A stretch of DNA of 38,160 nucleotides from Deltaproteobacteria bacterium (GCA_013813765.1 JACCRC010000396.1:1-38160), one strand, 5' to 3'; shown: positions 6,185 to 14,752, numbered from the stretch's first letter. Notes: generated from the letters alone by a model not told the origin. Numbers and translations: made by a program.

Positions 6185-8437
6185 TCAGTTGAAGCCGTCG
6201 TTGCCACCCTGCAGGTAGCGCGCGAACACCGTCTTTTGACCGATCACGCCGAAGTCGACGAGGACCTTCTGATCCTTCCCCGTCCCCGTCACGCTGACGA
6301 CGCGACCCGCGCCGAGCGTTCCGTGGATCACCGTCGAGCCGAGGGAGAAGCCGCCCGCCGGGCGATAGTCGTCGTCGGTGACCCGGTACACCGGCTCACC
6401 CGCGTCGTACTCCGCGCGCTGATCCAGCTCGTCCCGCGCGGGACGTGGGCCGCGGCGCGGCTTGCCCGCCCAGTTGCCATCCACGATCCGCGGCGCTGCC
6501 GGTGTCTGCACCGCCCGCGAGCGCACCGGCTGCGCGAGGCAGCCCGGCGGTAGATCGTCGAGGAACCGCGAAGGCCCCTGCATCCGGATCTCGCCCCACA
6601 CGCGCCGCGTGCGTGCGTGCGTGAGGACGAGCCTCTCTCTGGCGCGCGTGATCGCGACATACGCGAGCCGGCGCTCCTCCTCGAGCGCGGCGTCCTCGCT
6701 CTGGTTGTCGCGCTCGCGCAGCGAAGGGAACAGGCCGTCCTCCATGCCCGAGATGAACACGAGCGGCCACTCGAGGCCCTTCGCGATGTGGATCGTCATC
6801 AGCACGACCTGCTCGCTCGCCGTCTGATCGCCCGCGCTCGACAGCGCGATCCGCTCGAGGAACTCCTCGATCGTCTGCGGCTGCGGGCTCTCGTCGTCGA
6901 AGTCCGACGCCGTCGTCACGAGCTCGGCGAGGTTGTCGAGCCGGTCGCGCGACTCTGTCGAGTCCTCGGCCTCGAGCTTCGCGCGCATGCCGCTGCGATC
7001 GACGACCTGGATGATCGTCTCGGCCACGCTCGCGCCCTGCGCCATCACGTCGCCGAGGCCGTCGAGCAGCTCGACGAAGCCGTGCAGCTTCTTGCGCGCC
7101 GCCGCTCCGAGCCCCGACACCTCGCCACGCGCCGCGAGCCGAGCCGCCTCGAGCAGCCCTGCCCCGCTCGCCCGCGCCGCCGCTCGGAGCCGCTCGACCG
7201 TCGTCTCGCCGATTCCGCGCGCCGGGACGTTCACGATCCGCTCGAACGCGGAGTCCGCCGCCGGATTTCCCATGAGGCGCAGGTACGCGATGACGTCCTT
7301 GACCTCCTTGCGCTCGTAGAAGCTGACCGCGCCCACCACCTTCGCCGGGACGCGCGCGGCCCGCAAATGCTCCTCGAGCACGCGCGACTGCGCATTGGTC
7401 CGATACAGGATCGCGATCTCGCTCGGCGACGCCGGCCCTTGATCCAGCGCCTGCCGGATCGACTGCGCGATGTAGTACGCCTCGCCGCGCTCGTCGCCCG
7501 CCTGATAGATCTCGATCGAATCGCCGCCGCCCTTCTCGGTCCACAGGCTCTTCTCGTGGCGGTCGCGGTTCTTGCGAATGATCCCGTTCGCGGCGTCGAG
7601 GATCGTCTGCGTGCTGCGGTAGTTCTGCTCGAGCTTGATCACCTTCGCGTCGGGGAAGTCCCGATCGAAGTGCAGCAGGTTCTTCGGCTCCGCTCCGCGC
7701 CACGCATAGATCGACTGGTCATCATCACCGACGACACACAGGTTCCGCGTAGCCGCGGCGAACCTGCGCACGAGGTTGTACTGGACGAGGTTCGTGTCCT
7801 GGAACTCGTCGACCAGCACGTGTCGGAACCGCACGCCCAGCTGCGCGGCGACCTCGGGGATCTCGAACAGGTCGAGCACCTTCAGCAACAGGTCGTTAAA
7901 GTCGACCGCGTTCTCCTTCGCGAGCTGCTGCTGGTACAGCGGATACACGCGCTCGATCACGTCGTCGAACACACCTGTCGGCTTCCGTGGATCCTCGCCC
8001 TTGTTCTTCGCCCGATCGAACCGGCCCAGCACGGTGCGCGCCGACACCTGCTCGTCGAATCCGGTCTCCTTCAGCAGCTTCTCGACCAGCTTCTGCTGAT
8101 CGCTGACATCGAAGATCACGAAGCTCCGCGTCAGCCCGACCTTCTCGGCGTACCGCCGCAACAGCCGCGCACACGTGGAGTGGAACGTGCCGATCCACAT
8201 CGCGTCCGCCGCCTCGCCCAGCAATTCCCTGAGCCGGTGGCGCATCTCGCCCGCGGCCTTGTTCGTGAACGTGACCGCGAGGATCGACCACGGCTCGGTG
8301 CCGGTCTCCACCAGTCGCGCGATCCGCTGCACGAGGACGCGCGTCTTGCCGGTCCCCGCGCCGGCGAGGACCATCACCGGTCCATCGCCGTGGTCGACGG
8401 CCGCGCGCTGCTCGGCATTGAGGGGCGTGCGCTCCAC
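6185..8437 (-). CDS. pcrA: UvrD/PcrA-type superfamily 1 DNA helicase
   Basis: The 750-residue product is a 3'-5' ATP-dependent DNA helicase of the UvrD/Rep/PcrA group, acting in nucleotide excision repair, replication restart and RecA-filament removal. Motifs in order: Q-motif region LNAEQRAAV; Walker A AGAGTGKT (25-32); TFTNKAA; DEFQDTN; GDDDQSIYAWRGA; EQNYRST; TIHIAKGLEW; YVAITRARERL. The C-terminus, after a disordered Arg/Pro/Gly segment, ends in GSTVIHGTLGAGRVVSV..KVLVDFG, the Tudor-like domain of PcrA/UvrD that contacts RNA polymerase. I chose the GTG at 8435-8437 because the conserved sequence begins right after it (VERTPLNAEQ). Upstream in-frame codons overlap the divergent gene at 8491 and look non-coding. 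No clear Shine-Dalgarno. Confidence 0.95.
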   Translation of the reverse strand: MERTPLNAEQRAAVDHGDGPVMVLAGAGTGKTRVLVQRIARLVETGTEPWSILAVTFTNKAAGEMRHRLRELLGEAADAMWIGTFHSTCARLLRRYAEKVGLTRSFVIFDVSDQQKLVEKLLKETGFDEQVSARTVLGRFDRAKNKGEDPRKPTGVFDDVIERVYPLYQQQLAKENAVDFNDLLLKVLDLFEIPEVAAQLGVRFRHVLVDEFQDTNLVQYNLVRRFAAATRNLCVVGDDDQSIYAWRGAEPKNLLHFDRDFPDAKVIKLEQNYRSTQTILDAANGIIRKNRDRHEKSLWTEKGGGDSIEIYQAGDERGEAYYIAQSIRQALDQGPASPSEIAILYRTNAQSRVLEEHLRAARVPAKVVGAVSFYERKEVKDVIAYLRLMGNPAADSAFERIVNVPARGIGETTVERLRAAARASGAGLLEAARLAARGEVSGLGAAARKKLHGFVELLDGLGDVMAQGASVAETIIQVVDRSGMRAKLEAEDSTESRDRLDNLAELVTTASDFDDESPQPQTIEEFLERIALSSAGDQTASEQVVLMTIHIAKGLEWPLVFISGMEDGLFPSLRERDNQSEDAALEEERRLAYVAITRARERLVLTHARTRRVWGEIRMQGPSRFLDDLPPGCLAQPVRSRAVQTPAAPRIVDGNWAGKPRRGPRPARDELDQRAEYDAGEPVYRVTDDDYRPAGGFSLGSTVIHGTLGAGRVVSVTGTGKDQKVLVDFGVIGQKTVFARYLQGGNDGFN

Positions 8438-8490
8438 CGGAGATGCGTAGCATGGGAGGCTGACATCGGGCTCGGACGACGTGTTCGACG

Positions 8491-8820
8491 ATGCTAGAGT
8501 CAGCAGCCGTGCGCGTCGCAGCCGGAAGGACATTCGCTGGCCCTCAGCTCGGTGATCGAGACCGGCGCATCGTCGAGCTGGCACATGCGAAGATCCTCGG
8601 TGCTCGGGTCGACTTCAGCGAAGCGATGCGTGCGCTCCGAGAGGCAGCGGAGGAGATGATCCCCGGTGGCCGGGTGTTCGTTCTCGACATCGTCGATACG
8701 GGACCAGTCGTCGGTTCGATCGTCACCGGTGTGGGCATCGTCCAGCGCGAGTCGGGAATCGAGCTCGTTCGAGTGCGGCGGCCGGGGCAATCCATCCCGC
8801 TGGGATGGTTCATGCGATGA
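8491..8820 (+). CDS. Hypothetical protein, first gene of a coupled pair
   Basis: I do not recognise this 109-residue protein. It has a predicted helical N-terminal half (DRRIVELAHAKIL...FSEAMRALREAAEEMI) and a beta-rich C-terminal half (GRVFVLDIVDTGPVVGSIVTG..IELVRV). No signal peptide or membrane segment is visible. Its stop overlaps the next start (ATGA, 8817-8820), so translation is coupled to the 242-residue gene downstream. The ATG at 8491 has no Shine-Dalgarno. A GTG at 8509, with TAGAGT 8 nt upstream, is an alternative that would make a 103-residue protein. It is divergent from the helicase gene with only 53 bp between starts. The small, coupled, cytosolic arrangement would fit a toxin-antitoxin or effector-immunity pair, but no motif supports that. 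Confidence 0.65.
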   Translation: MLESAAVRVAAGRTFAGPQLGDRDRRIVELAHAKILGARVDFSEAMRALREAAEEMIPGGRVFVLDIVDTGPVVGSIVTGVGIVQRESGIELVRVRRPGQSIPLGWFMR

Positions 8821-9545
8821 GCGGAGCGCTCGGGTTCGATCCGAACGAATACGACTACGGTCCTGCGACCTCCGCGATCCGGACGATCATCGGGGAGTGG
8901 GCGGCGATCGACTGGTTCGTGCCTGCTGATGCCACCGACCAGGAGCTGACGGAGCTCTTCGATGAACACAACGCTGTAGCTCACCGCCATGCACCTGCGT
9001 TGTTCCCAGCGCACGTGGAGGCGCGCTGCGTGAGCGGTGGATGGTCGGAGTTCGCGGCGTGGTGCAAGCGCGTGCGCGATCAGACGCGGTGGAACTGGAG
9101 ATTCTCCATCCTCAAGACGCTCTCCAACGACCACGCCAAGGCTCGAGGCTGGAGCCTGGACGCGCAGGCCGCGCACATCCCGAGGGGGCTGCCGAGACCC
9201 GGCGACCTGTTCCTCCGGCTCGATGGCGCCGACGGCAAGACCATGGTCCTCTGGAACGGCCTGTTTCTACCCATTTCAGCGCGCCCGACGATCGCGCACG
9301 CCTCGTCGAACGAGAGCGCAGAGTTCTACTTCGATCACGCGCATGCGGACGTCTTTCACTGCATTCAGTGGCAACTCGCCGAGAATCACGGCGAGCCGAG
9401 CGCGAATCCGTTCATTCCGCTGCTGCGTTGCTATCGAGCAGGCGCTTATCCCTTCAGCTTGGATCGCGACACCGTAGTGCTCTTCCGGTTCACCGCAGAC
9501 GAACGCCTGCTGCCACGGGCAACGCTTCTGCCAACGCGGCGGTGA
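8817..9545 (+). CDS. Hypothetical protein, second gene of a coupled pair
   Basis: The 242-residue product is not recognised. The ATG overlaps the previous stop. The sequence is rich in aromatic and charged residues, has no signal peptide or transmembrane segment, and is probably cytosolic. Visible segments include IIGEWAAIDWFVP, GWSEFAAWCKRVRDQ, a possible beta region (GDLFLRLDGADGKTMVLWNG) and a His/Asp-rich stretch EFYFDHAHADVFHCIQWQ that could bind metal. The C-terminus is arginine-rich. Codon use matches neighbouring genes. It ends 12 bp before the convergent gene at 9558. Function unknown. Confidence 0.72.
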   Translation: MSGALGFDPNEYDYGPATSAIRTIIGEWAAIDWFVPADATDQELTELFDEHNAVAHRHAPALFPAHVEARCVSGGWSEFAAWCKRVRDQTRWNWRFSILKTLSNDHAKARGWSLDAQAAHIPRGLPRPGDLFLRLDGADGKTMVLWNGLFLPISARPTIAHASSNESAEFYFDHAHADVFHCIQWQLAENHGEPSANPFIPLLRCYRAGAYPFSLDRDTVVLFRFTADERLLPRATLLPTRR

Positions 9546-9557
9546 GCGGATGGTTGG

Positions 9558-10373
9558 TCATCCTCCCGTCACGACCTCGATCGCGACGGCTTCATCGCCA
9601 ATCCCGACGACGCCGATGCCGAGAGTGAGGAGCTCGACGAGGGGATCGAACGGGCTGCTGAGCTCGGCGAGCGGCCTATCCGGTACACGGACATAGAGCT
9701 TGGCGCCACACTCGGTGGTGGTTGGTGGCATCGTCGCCTGGCGTTCCGCCAGCGCCTGCCACGCGAGCGCGCCGACCGCGATCGCACACACGGGTGCTTC
9801 GCCCCACCAGAAGTTGTGGACGACACGCTCGCCCACGAGCGCTTCGACGGCGGATTCGATCGAATGGGCGTGTTCACGCTCGAAGTGCCGCACCAGCAGC
9901 TTCGTGAGGAGAAGAACTGAACGCTCGCACTGGTGCGCACCACTACGCGTCGTCCACACGACCCGCCGTTGCGCATTTGGTGCGGGGGCGCGGGTTCCTG
10001 CGCCGATCGGCGTACCGAGGACATCGAGCCGCGCCGCGGTCTCGAGAGCGAGCAACTCCGCTCGCCGCGCGCGCGACACATTCGCCGAGAGCCTCGCGGA
10101 GTCTTCGACGGTGAGCGGGAAGCTCGCGTAGTACGCTGGTGGGATCCTGTCGCTCGGATTGACCCGCAAGCGCACGGCGTCGCGATGGAGTTGCCGCCAC
10201 AACCGTCGATGACCTCGACGCCGCACGTGGAACATCGGATGCCACTCCGGGGCGCATCGCATGCTCGCGAACCCCTCCCATGCCTCGCGGGGATCATACG
10301 TTTCTGGACGCGCGATCGTGGTCCACGGTTCCACCGCGCAACGGTCCGTAGCGGCGGCGGCTACGAGGTTCAC
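9558..10373 (-). CDS. Hypothetical protein (271 aa)
   Basis: I do not recognise this gene. The 271-residue product has no signal peptide or membrane span. It contains a Trp/His/Arg-rich N-terminal third (EWHPMFHVRRRGHRRLWRQLH), a helical middle (SRARRAELLALETAARLDVLG) and a C-terminal third with hydrophobic strands (VCAIAVGALAWQALAERQ and LTLGIGVVGIGDEAVAIEVV). The GTG start at 10371-10373 has no Shine-Dalgarno. Instead a TAAAAT hexamer ends 6 nt upstream with CCGACA 17 bp further back, so it may be translated from a leaderless mRNA. The zinc-ribbon gene ends 39 bp upstream on the same strand. Confidence 0.72.
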   Translation of the reverse strand: MNLVAAAATDRCAVEPWTTIARPETYDPREAWEGFASMRCAPEWHPMFHVRRRGHRRLWRQLHRDAVRLRVNPSDRIPPAYYASFPLTVEDSARLSANVSRARRAELLALETAARLDVLGTPIGAGTRAPAPNAQRRVVWTTRSGAHQCERSVLLLTKLLVRHFEREHAHSIESAVEALVGERVVHNFWWGEAPVCAIAVGALAWQALAERQATMPPTTTECGAKLYVRVPDRPLAELSSPFDPLVELLTLGIGVVGIGDEAVAIEVVTGG

Positions 10374-10379
10374 GACGAG

Positions 10380-10408
10380 ATTTTATCAGGGGTGCGTGGG
10401 CCTGTCGG
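10380..10408 (-). promoter_or_regulatory. Candidate sigma70-type promoter for the 271-aa gene
   Basis: On the minus strand CCGACA (10403-10408), a 17-bp spacer and TAAAAT (10380-10385) are followed 6 nt later by the GTG start. The -10 is 5/6 to consensus and the -35 is 4/6 at ideal spacing. A start site 6-8 nt past the -10 would fall on or next to the start codon. Confidence 0.5.
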
Positions 10409-10412
10409 CGGG

Positions 10413-10829
10413 TTACTCGTCGAGCTTGGGCGGCGGCGGCGGCGCGACCGGCAGCGGACCTCCACAGCGCGAGCACACCACCTCGAGGCGAAAGTTCTGC
10501 GCCTGGTCGACGGGGCAGAACCGGATCCCGTAACGCGCGATCTCGTCCGCGGACCACGGATGGCTCCCACGTACCTTCTTCCCGGGTCGCTTGTGATTCG
10601 GCTCCACGGGCCGCCCGAGCGCTGGCAACGGCGCCGCGCAGTGGTCGCAGAACTCGTCGTTGTCGTAGTTGCGCTCGCCACACACGAGACACGCGCGCAT
10701 CTCTGGAATGACGCGTGAGGGCTCCGGCTCCGCGCCCAGCACCGACCCACAGAAGTCGCAGTAGTCGCTTGCCGTGAGCGACGCGTCGTTGTCACGTTTG
10801 CAGCTGGAGCACCGCATCGTCGAGATCAT
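10413..10829 (-). CDS. Zinc-ribbon protein with multiple CxxC motifs
   Basis: The 138-residue product has two complete four-cysteine zinc ribbons: Cys7, 10, 24, 27 and Cys47, 50, 61, 64. A third, incomplete set follows (Cys105, 119, 122). This spacing (CSSC...CDFC, CLVC...CDHC, CSRCG) is that of double-zinc-ribbon modules seen in nucleic-acid-binding or scaffold proteins. The protein ends in a Pro run (VAPPPPPPKLDE). No membrane segment is visible, so it is predicted cytosolic. A second Met at residue 5 (MRCSSC) could be the real start. It is followed by the 271-residue unknown gene, possibly in one operon. Zinc binding is a solid inference; the partner is unknown. Confidence 0.82.
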   Translation of the reverse strand: MISTMRCSSCKRDNDASLTASDYCDFCGSVLGAEPEPSRVIPEMRACLVCGERNYDNDEFCDHCAAPLPALGRPVEPNHKRPGKKVRGSHPWSADEIARYGIRFCPVDQAQNFRLEVVCSRCGGPLPVAPPPPPKLDE

Positions 10830-10989
10830 CGCACCGATTCTTCACCGTTGCGCCAGCGAGGCGGATCCGGCGATTTCATGCGCTGCACTCCACCGGCTCG
10901 CAGCTTCTCGCGGATTGCCGCCGCATGCGGCTTGCGGATGCTGCGTACGGCGCGCTTCGTGGAATCCACACGTAGGTATGCTGGGCGGC

Positions 10990-11349
10990 ATGGACGCCGA
11001 GCCCGACCTGCGCATCCTTCAAGCGAACGAGCGAACTCTGCTCGCGTGGGTTCGCACCGGACTCACGTTGATGGCGTTTGGATTTGTCGTCGCTCGCATG
11101 AGCGTCTGGCTCCACGTGGAGCATCCCGAACGGGAGGATGGTGCGTTAGGGTCATGGCTCGGGATCGCAGTCATCGCGCTCGGTACCGCTTGCCACATCG
11201 TGGGCGCGGTTCGCTTCGTACTGGCGCGTCGGGCGATTATCGCAGGCCGATCGATCGCGCCTGGCGCCGCCGGTCCGGTCGCGATCGCGACGCTGGTCTC
11301 GGCGCTCGGAATTGCAGCGATCGGCTACCTCGCCGCAAGCGCTGGCTGA
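10990..11349 (+). CDS. DUF202 (YidH-like) inner-membrane protein
   Basis: This 119-residue protein has three predicted transmembrane helices (about 18-36, 55-79 and 92-115). Its N-terminal motif LRILQANERTLLAWVRTGL is diagnostic of DUF202, a family of small membrane proteins of unknown biochemical role often found singly or in pairs. I chose the ATG at 10990 because the DUF202 block begins a few residues later. An ATG at 10978 would add four residues. TATGCT (10977-10982) ends 7 nt before 10990, another possible leaderless start. The 160-bp divergent region 10830-10989 otherwise holds nothing I can identify. Confidence 0.87.
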   Translation: MDAEPDLRILQANERTLLAWVRTGLTLMAFGFVVARMSVWLHVEHPEREDGALGSWLGIAVIALGTACHIVGAVRFVLARRAIIAGRSIAPGAAGPVAIATLVSALGIAAIGYLAASAG

Positions 11350-11428
11350 GGCGCGGTCGTGAGGGATGCCGATCAGAGCGCGCCGTCGCGCATGCGCCCG
11401 GAGCTACCTCTACGCGTCGCGAAGAGTG

Positions 11429-11442
11429 CTTGCCCTGGCAAG
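11429..11442. other. Small stem-loop next to a stop codon
   Basis: CTTGCC-CT-GGCAAG is a perfect 6-bp inverted repeat one base beyond the stop of the minus-strand gene 11444-12886, in the convergent gap with the DUF202 gene. There is no T tract on either side, so it is at best a weak or rho-assisted termination or mRNA-stabilising hairpin. Confidence 0.35.
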
Positions 11443-11443
11443 A

Positions 11444-12886
11444 TCACGGCGTTGCGAGTCGGCGATCCCACCACGCGAAGTCGATCTCGACCGGGAGAGC
11501 GATCGGCGCGGTGACCTGCTTCGTCGCGACGTCGATCGATGCGATCGAGTGGCCGGTGTTGGTGCGGACGATCAGGCGGCGGCCGTCCTTGGACCAGCCG
11601 AGGTATGGAATCGTCCACCGCGTCGAGTCGGGGTCGCGAAAGAACAGGCCGAGCGGAACCCTCGTGGGGGTGCCAGCGGCGTCGATGAACGTGACCGCGT
11701 ATTCGCCGGTCGCGCCCCCGTGGTGAAGGATCGCCGTGCCGTCGGCATTCCACTCGTAGTTGATCAGATGGATCGGGCTCGTCGCGTACTCGATGATCGG
11801 ACGCGTGGTGACGCGAAGGGGATTGGTCTCGACGGTACCGAGCAGCACTCGTTGCTGTGCACCGTCCTGCGGGTACTCGCTGTAGGCCACGTGGCGCGCG
11901 TTCGTGCCGGGGCGCCACTGCACGTTGTTCGTGTGGACCGTGGTGACCTCGACCCGCTGCGGCGTGCTGCTCACGTCGGCGATGTAGAGGTGTTGTGAGA
12001 AGTTCTGGATCGTCTTCTTCACCGTGTACCCGATGAAGCGATCGTCGTGGGACCACGAGCCATGCACGACGCTGAGGCCACCGTGTTGCGGCGGGTTGTG
12101 CACGGTCGTCGGCGAGGTGTCGTTGATCCCTGCGATCGAGAGGTCGCGGTGATCGTAGTCGGCGCCCGCGACCATGAGCTCGCGGTCGGAGACGTGGCCC
12201 CACCGCGGACTGAGATCCCAGTAGTAGCCGAACGCGCAGCATTCGCTCTTGTCGACGCCGAGCGCGTTCATCGCCTGAACGGCGCGCACGATCGGGATCT
12301 GGAAGCCGTAGTAGTGCATCGCGACGTAATCACCACTCGCCGCGATCGGCACCGAGAACACTCGCTTGCCCGCGCGGCTCACCTGCGTCGCGGTGCTCGC
12401 GACGCCGGTGGCGGGCAGGTCCACGCCGTATGCCACCTCGGATCCACCGACGAAGAAGAGCTTGTCGTTCGTCCAGGTGAGCCCACTCCAGTAGGGCTTG
12501 CTCGCGTTGTCGACGCGCTGCGGTTCGGCATCGAGATGGCGCACCCATAGCGAGCCACTGGTGGAGGCCTGGTTGTCGAGCCCGTAGAACAACCACGTGC
12601 CGTCGTCGGAGAAGCCCCACACCGATTGGCGGAGCGCGGCATCGATACCGGTGACGAGCGTGACGCGCGGATGGATGCCGGCATCGTCGACGGGGATCCA
12701 CTCGATCGGGCCGCGGCGGTCAGCAGTCGCGAGGAACAGGCCCTGCTCGAGATTGCTCGTGCCGGCGTCGTTGGCAGCATCGGCGTTCGCGTCGGCGCCG
12801 GCACTCGCGTCCGTCGTGGCGCTGGGATCGGAGTCACCGCCACATGCAGCGACGAGCAACGCGACGAGGACAGACGAGGCACGCAT
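11444..12886 (-). CDS. Lipoprotein with TolB/PD40-like beta-propeller
   Basis: The predicted 480-residue lipoprotein starts at the ATG 12884-12886 (MRASSVLVALLVAACGG, lipidated Cys15). An Asp/Ala/Asn-rich linker (about 18-45) follows, then repeated strands of the PD40/TolB propeller type: GFSDDGTWLFYGLD, LTWTNDKLFFVG, SWSHDDRFIGYTV, YEWNADGTAILHHGG and LGWSKDGRRLIVRT. Each has the S/T-x-D-G-x-x-L/I-hydrophobic pattern of a blade. Such propellers usually mediate protein or glycan binding at the envelope. An upstream in-frame GTG at 12922 would add 12 residues before the signal peptide and is less likely. No enzymatic motif is visible. It is convergent with DUF202 and stands alone. Confidence 0.82.
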   Translation of the reverse strand: MRASSVLVALLVAACGGDSDPSATTDASAGADANADAANDAGTSNLEQGLFLATADRRGPIEWIPVDDAGIHPRVTLVTGIDAALRQSVWGFSDDGTWLFYGLDNQASTSGSLWVRHLDAEPQRVDNASKPYWSGLTWTNDKLFFVGGSEVAYGVDLPATGVASTATQVSRAGKRVFSVPIAASGDYVAMHYYGFQIPIVRAVQAMNALGVDKSECCAFGYYWDLSPRWGHVSDRELMVAGADYDHRDLSIAGINDTSPTTVHNPPQHGGLSVVHGSWSHDDRFIGYTVKKTIQNFSQHLYIADVSSTPQRVEVTTVHTNNVQWRPGTNARHVAYSEYPQDGAQQRVLLGTVETNPLRVTTRPIIEYATSPIHLINYEWNADGTAILHHGGATGEYAVTFIDAAGTPTRVPLGLFFRDPDSTRWTIPYLGWSKDGRRLIVRTNTGHSIASIDVATKQVTAPIALPVEIDFAWWDRRLATP

Positions 12887-12955
12887 CGCCGCGGACGCTA
12901 GCACGCTGATTTCCGCGTTCACGCAGATAGTTGCAGCGCACGCAAGTTTGCCGCC

Positions 12956-13966
12956 TCACGGCCCTCGGCGCAGCTCGGCGAGCATCGCCCAGTACGGCTC
13001 GCTCGCGAGGCGGGCCTGCACGGCCGGGAACGCGTCGTCGCGATGGAACGTCGTGTTGCCAGCGCCGCGGTCGGCAGCGAGCGCGACGACCGAGGGCTCG
13101 AGCGCGGCGGCACTCGCCAGCAGCGCGGTCCAGGCATCGTCCGCAGCAATGAAGGCTCGCCGGAACGACTCGTTGCTCATGAGCCCCCGATACACGTCGG
13201 GCCGCCGCTCGCGCGCGTGCACGAGGTAGTGAAGGATGAACAGCTTGAACTCGCCGTGCGACTCCCAGATCCCCTGGAAGCGCGACCGATACTTCACGTA
13301 GACCTCGCGAGTGCGCGGTGCCTCGTCGCGCACCCACGGCCAGAAGTCCACGACCGTCCGCCCGCCGTGCAGGTATGCGGTCCACTCGTCGAGCAGACCG
13401 AACACTCCATCTTGTTGCGTGCCCTGACGCTCGGTCGACGGGCTCACGTACGTCGAGTATCGAAACGTGGCGCGCGCGTCGGCCGGAAACGTCGCGTCCA
13501 TCTCGCGTGCCGGAAACACGGCGGTGTACCGGACCAGTGTTGGTGACGCGTTGCCTCCGACGTAGTGGCCTTCCGCATCGACAAGCTCGGTCGCCTTCGC
13601 CTCCGCCTGAAGCTGATAGCCGAGTCGAAACGACAGCGCGTGATAGACCTCGTGGACGCCGGTGCTGATGTCATCGACGACACGCTCGGGCGCGCTGCTG
13701 TCGAAGTACGACGCGAAGTCGCCGCTACTCGAGACCGTGCTCGTCGTCTTGCCGAACACGAATGTGGTCGGCATCGCCTCGTACGTGCGCACGATCCACA
13801 TGCCCGTCGGCGAGTAGCGCTCGAGCAGCGCGCGCATCGCCGCCATGTCAGGCTCGCCGGCCGCCCGCTCTTCGACACCGCGGTGCGTCCCGCCGCTGCT
13901 CGCGCCACCGCAGCCCAGCGACGAGAACAGCAGCAACATCACCCACCGCGGAATTCGTCTCTTCAT
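12956..13966 (-). CDS. Lipoprotein with HExxH motif, putative zinc metalloprotease
   Basis: This is a 336-residue predicted lipoprotein: MKRRIPRWVMLLLFSSLGC with lipidated Cys19 and a Ser/Gly linker. The segment GVHEVYHALSF contains HEVYH (His105, Glu106, His109), the zinc-binding HExxH signature. About 100 residues later, LLDEWTAYLHGG offers a Glu in a helix, as expected for the third ligand of a gluzincin. No other family signature is recognised. The overall fold is predicted mainly helical in the C-terminal third (EFKLFILHYLVHARERRPD). The gene follows a small membrane lipoprotein gene (stop 13972) after 5 bp, so the two are one operon. Metalloprotease activity is inferred from the motif only. 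Confidence 0.78.
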   Translation of the reverse strand: MKRRIPRWVMLLLFSSLGCGGASSGGTHRGVEERAAGEPDMAAMRALLERYSPTGMWIVRTYEAMPTTFVFGKTTSTVSSSGDFASYFDSSAPERVVDDISTGVHEVYHALSFRLGYQLQAEAKATELVDAEGHYVGGNASPTLVRYTAVFPAREMDATFPADARATFRYSTYVSPSTERQGTQQDGVFGLLDEWTAYLHGGRTVVDFWPWVRDEAPRTREVYVKYRSRFQGIWESHGEFKLFILHYLVHARERRPDVYRGLMSNESFRRAFIAADDAWTALLASAAALEPSVVALAADRGAGNTTFHRDDAFPAVQARLASEPYWAMLAELRRGP

Positions 13967-13971
13967 GCGGC

Positions 13972-14721
13972 TCAGCCCGCAGCCGGGCGCTGTGCCCAGT
14001 TGCACTCGTGCGATTGGATGTTCAGCGGAGACGGCCTCGGTGGCGCGGGCTGACCTCCGCCGAGCGGCGCCGGAGCGTCGAAGTGATTCGCCGAGCCGGG
14101 CCGATACGTCGCCGAGTCGTGACGGATCATCAGGATGCCGATCGTCGTCAGCAGTGCGCCGGCACCGAGTGTGATGCCGCCGGCGACGGCGAGGCGGTTG
14201 TTGTCGTTCGAGAGGCCGGCGGGCAACAGCGCGATGCCGGTGATCCCGGCGGCGGCACCGATCGAGGTGCCGATGATGCCGAGGATCTTCTCGGTGCCTG
14301 TGTTGTCCTCGTAGAGGCTGAGCGAGCGCGTGTACACCGAGGGGTGCGGGCCGACGTGGACGAGCTCGTACTCGGTTCCTTGCGTGCAACCAGCCACCGG
14401 GAAACCGAGCAGGATGTTCCCGCGCGGGTGGTCGACCACGCACGGGGTCTCCTTGCACACGAGCTCGGGCGGGAGCTCGAAGAACCGGAACGTCGGGCGG
14501 CGCGTGCCGTTGTCCTGCGGTCGCGCCTCGATGCGAGCGAGGTACACCGGCGACGGCCCCTCGGGCACGTCGACGACGATGCGGCCCAGCCCGGGTGCCG
14601 GCGGGCCAGAGACGTGGACGGCGGGTACGACGGCCGCCGGCGTCGGTGCGGGAGGTAGCCGCTTCACACACGCCGCGGCCAGCAAACTGGTCACGCATAG
14701 AGATCGTATGACGAGCGACAT
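13972..14721 (-). CDS. Membrane lipoprotein with two C-terminal hydrophobic segments
   Basis: The 249-residue product begins MSLVIRSLCVTSLLAAAC (lipidated Cys18). A Pro-rich segment is followed by a beta-rich domain with paired cysteines (VCKETPC). Two hydrophobic stretches come next (ILGIIGTSIGAAAGITGIAL and LAVAGGITLGAGALLTTIG), then a Pro/Gly-rich tail. This layout resembles PEGA-type myxobacterial lipoproteins, but I cannot assign the domain firmly. I took the ATG at 14719-14721 because it gives the signal peptide directly. It is divergent from the VWA lipoprotein gene with only 31 bp between starts. The HExxH lipoprotein gene follows 5 bp downstream. Confidence 0.75.
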   Translation of the reverse strand: MSLVIRSLCVTSLLAAACVKRLPPAPTPAAVVPAVHVSGPPAPGLGRIVVDVPEGPSPVYLARIEARPQDNGTRRPTFRFFELPPELVCKETPCVVDHPRGNILLGFPVAGCTQGTEYELVHVGPHPSVYTRSLSLYEDNTGTEKILGIIGTSIGAAAGITGIALLPAGLSNDNNRLAVAGGITLGAGALLTTIGILMIRHDSATYRPGSANHFDAPAPLGGGQPAPPRPSPLNIQSHECNWAQRPAAG

Positions 14722-14752
14722 GACGACTAGCTTATGATCGGAGAGCCGCGCC

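Noticed and set aside
6617-8497. 626-codon plus-strand frame antisense to the helicase
   Set aside because: Arg/Leu/Asp/His-rich shadow of a clearly real gene with all helicase motifs on the other strand.
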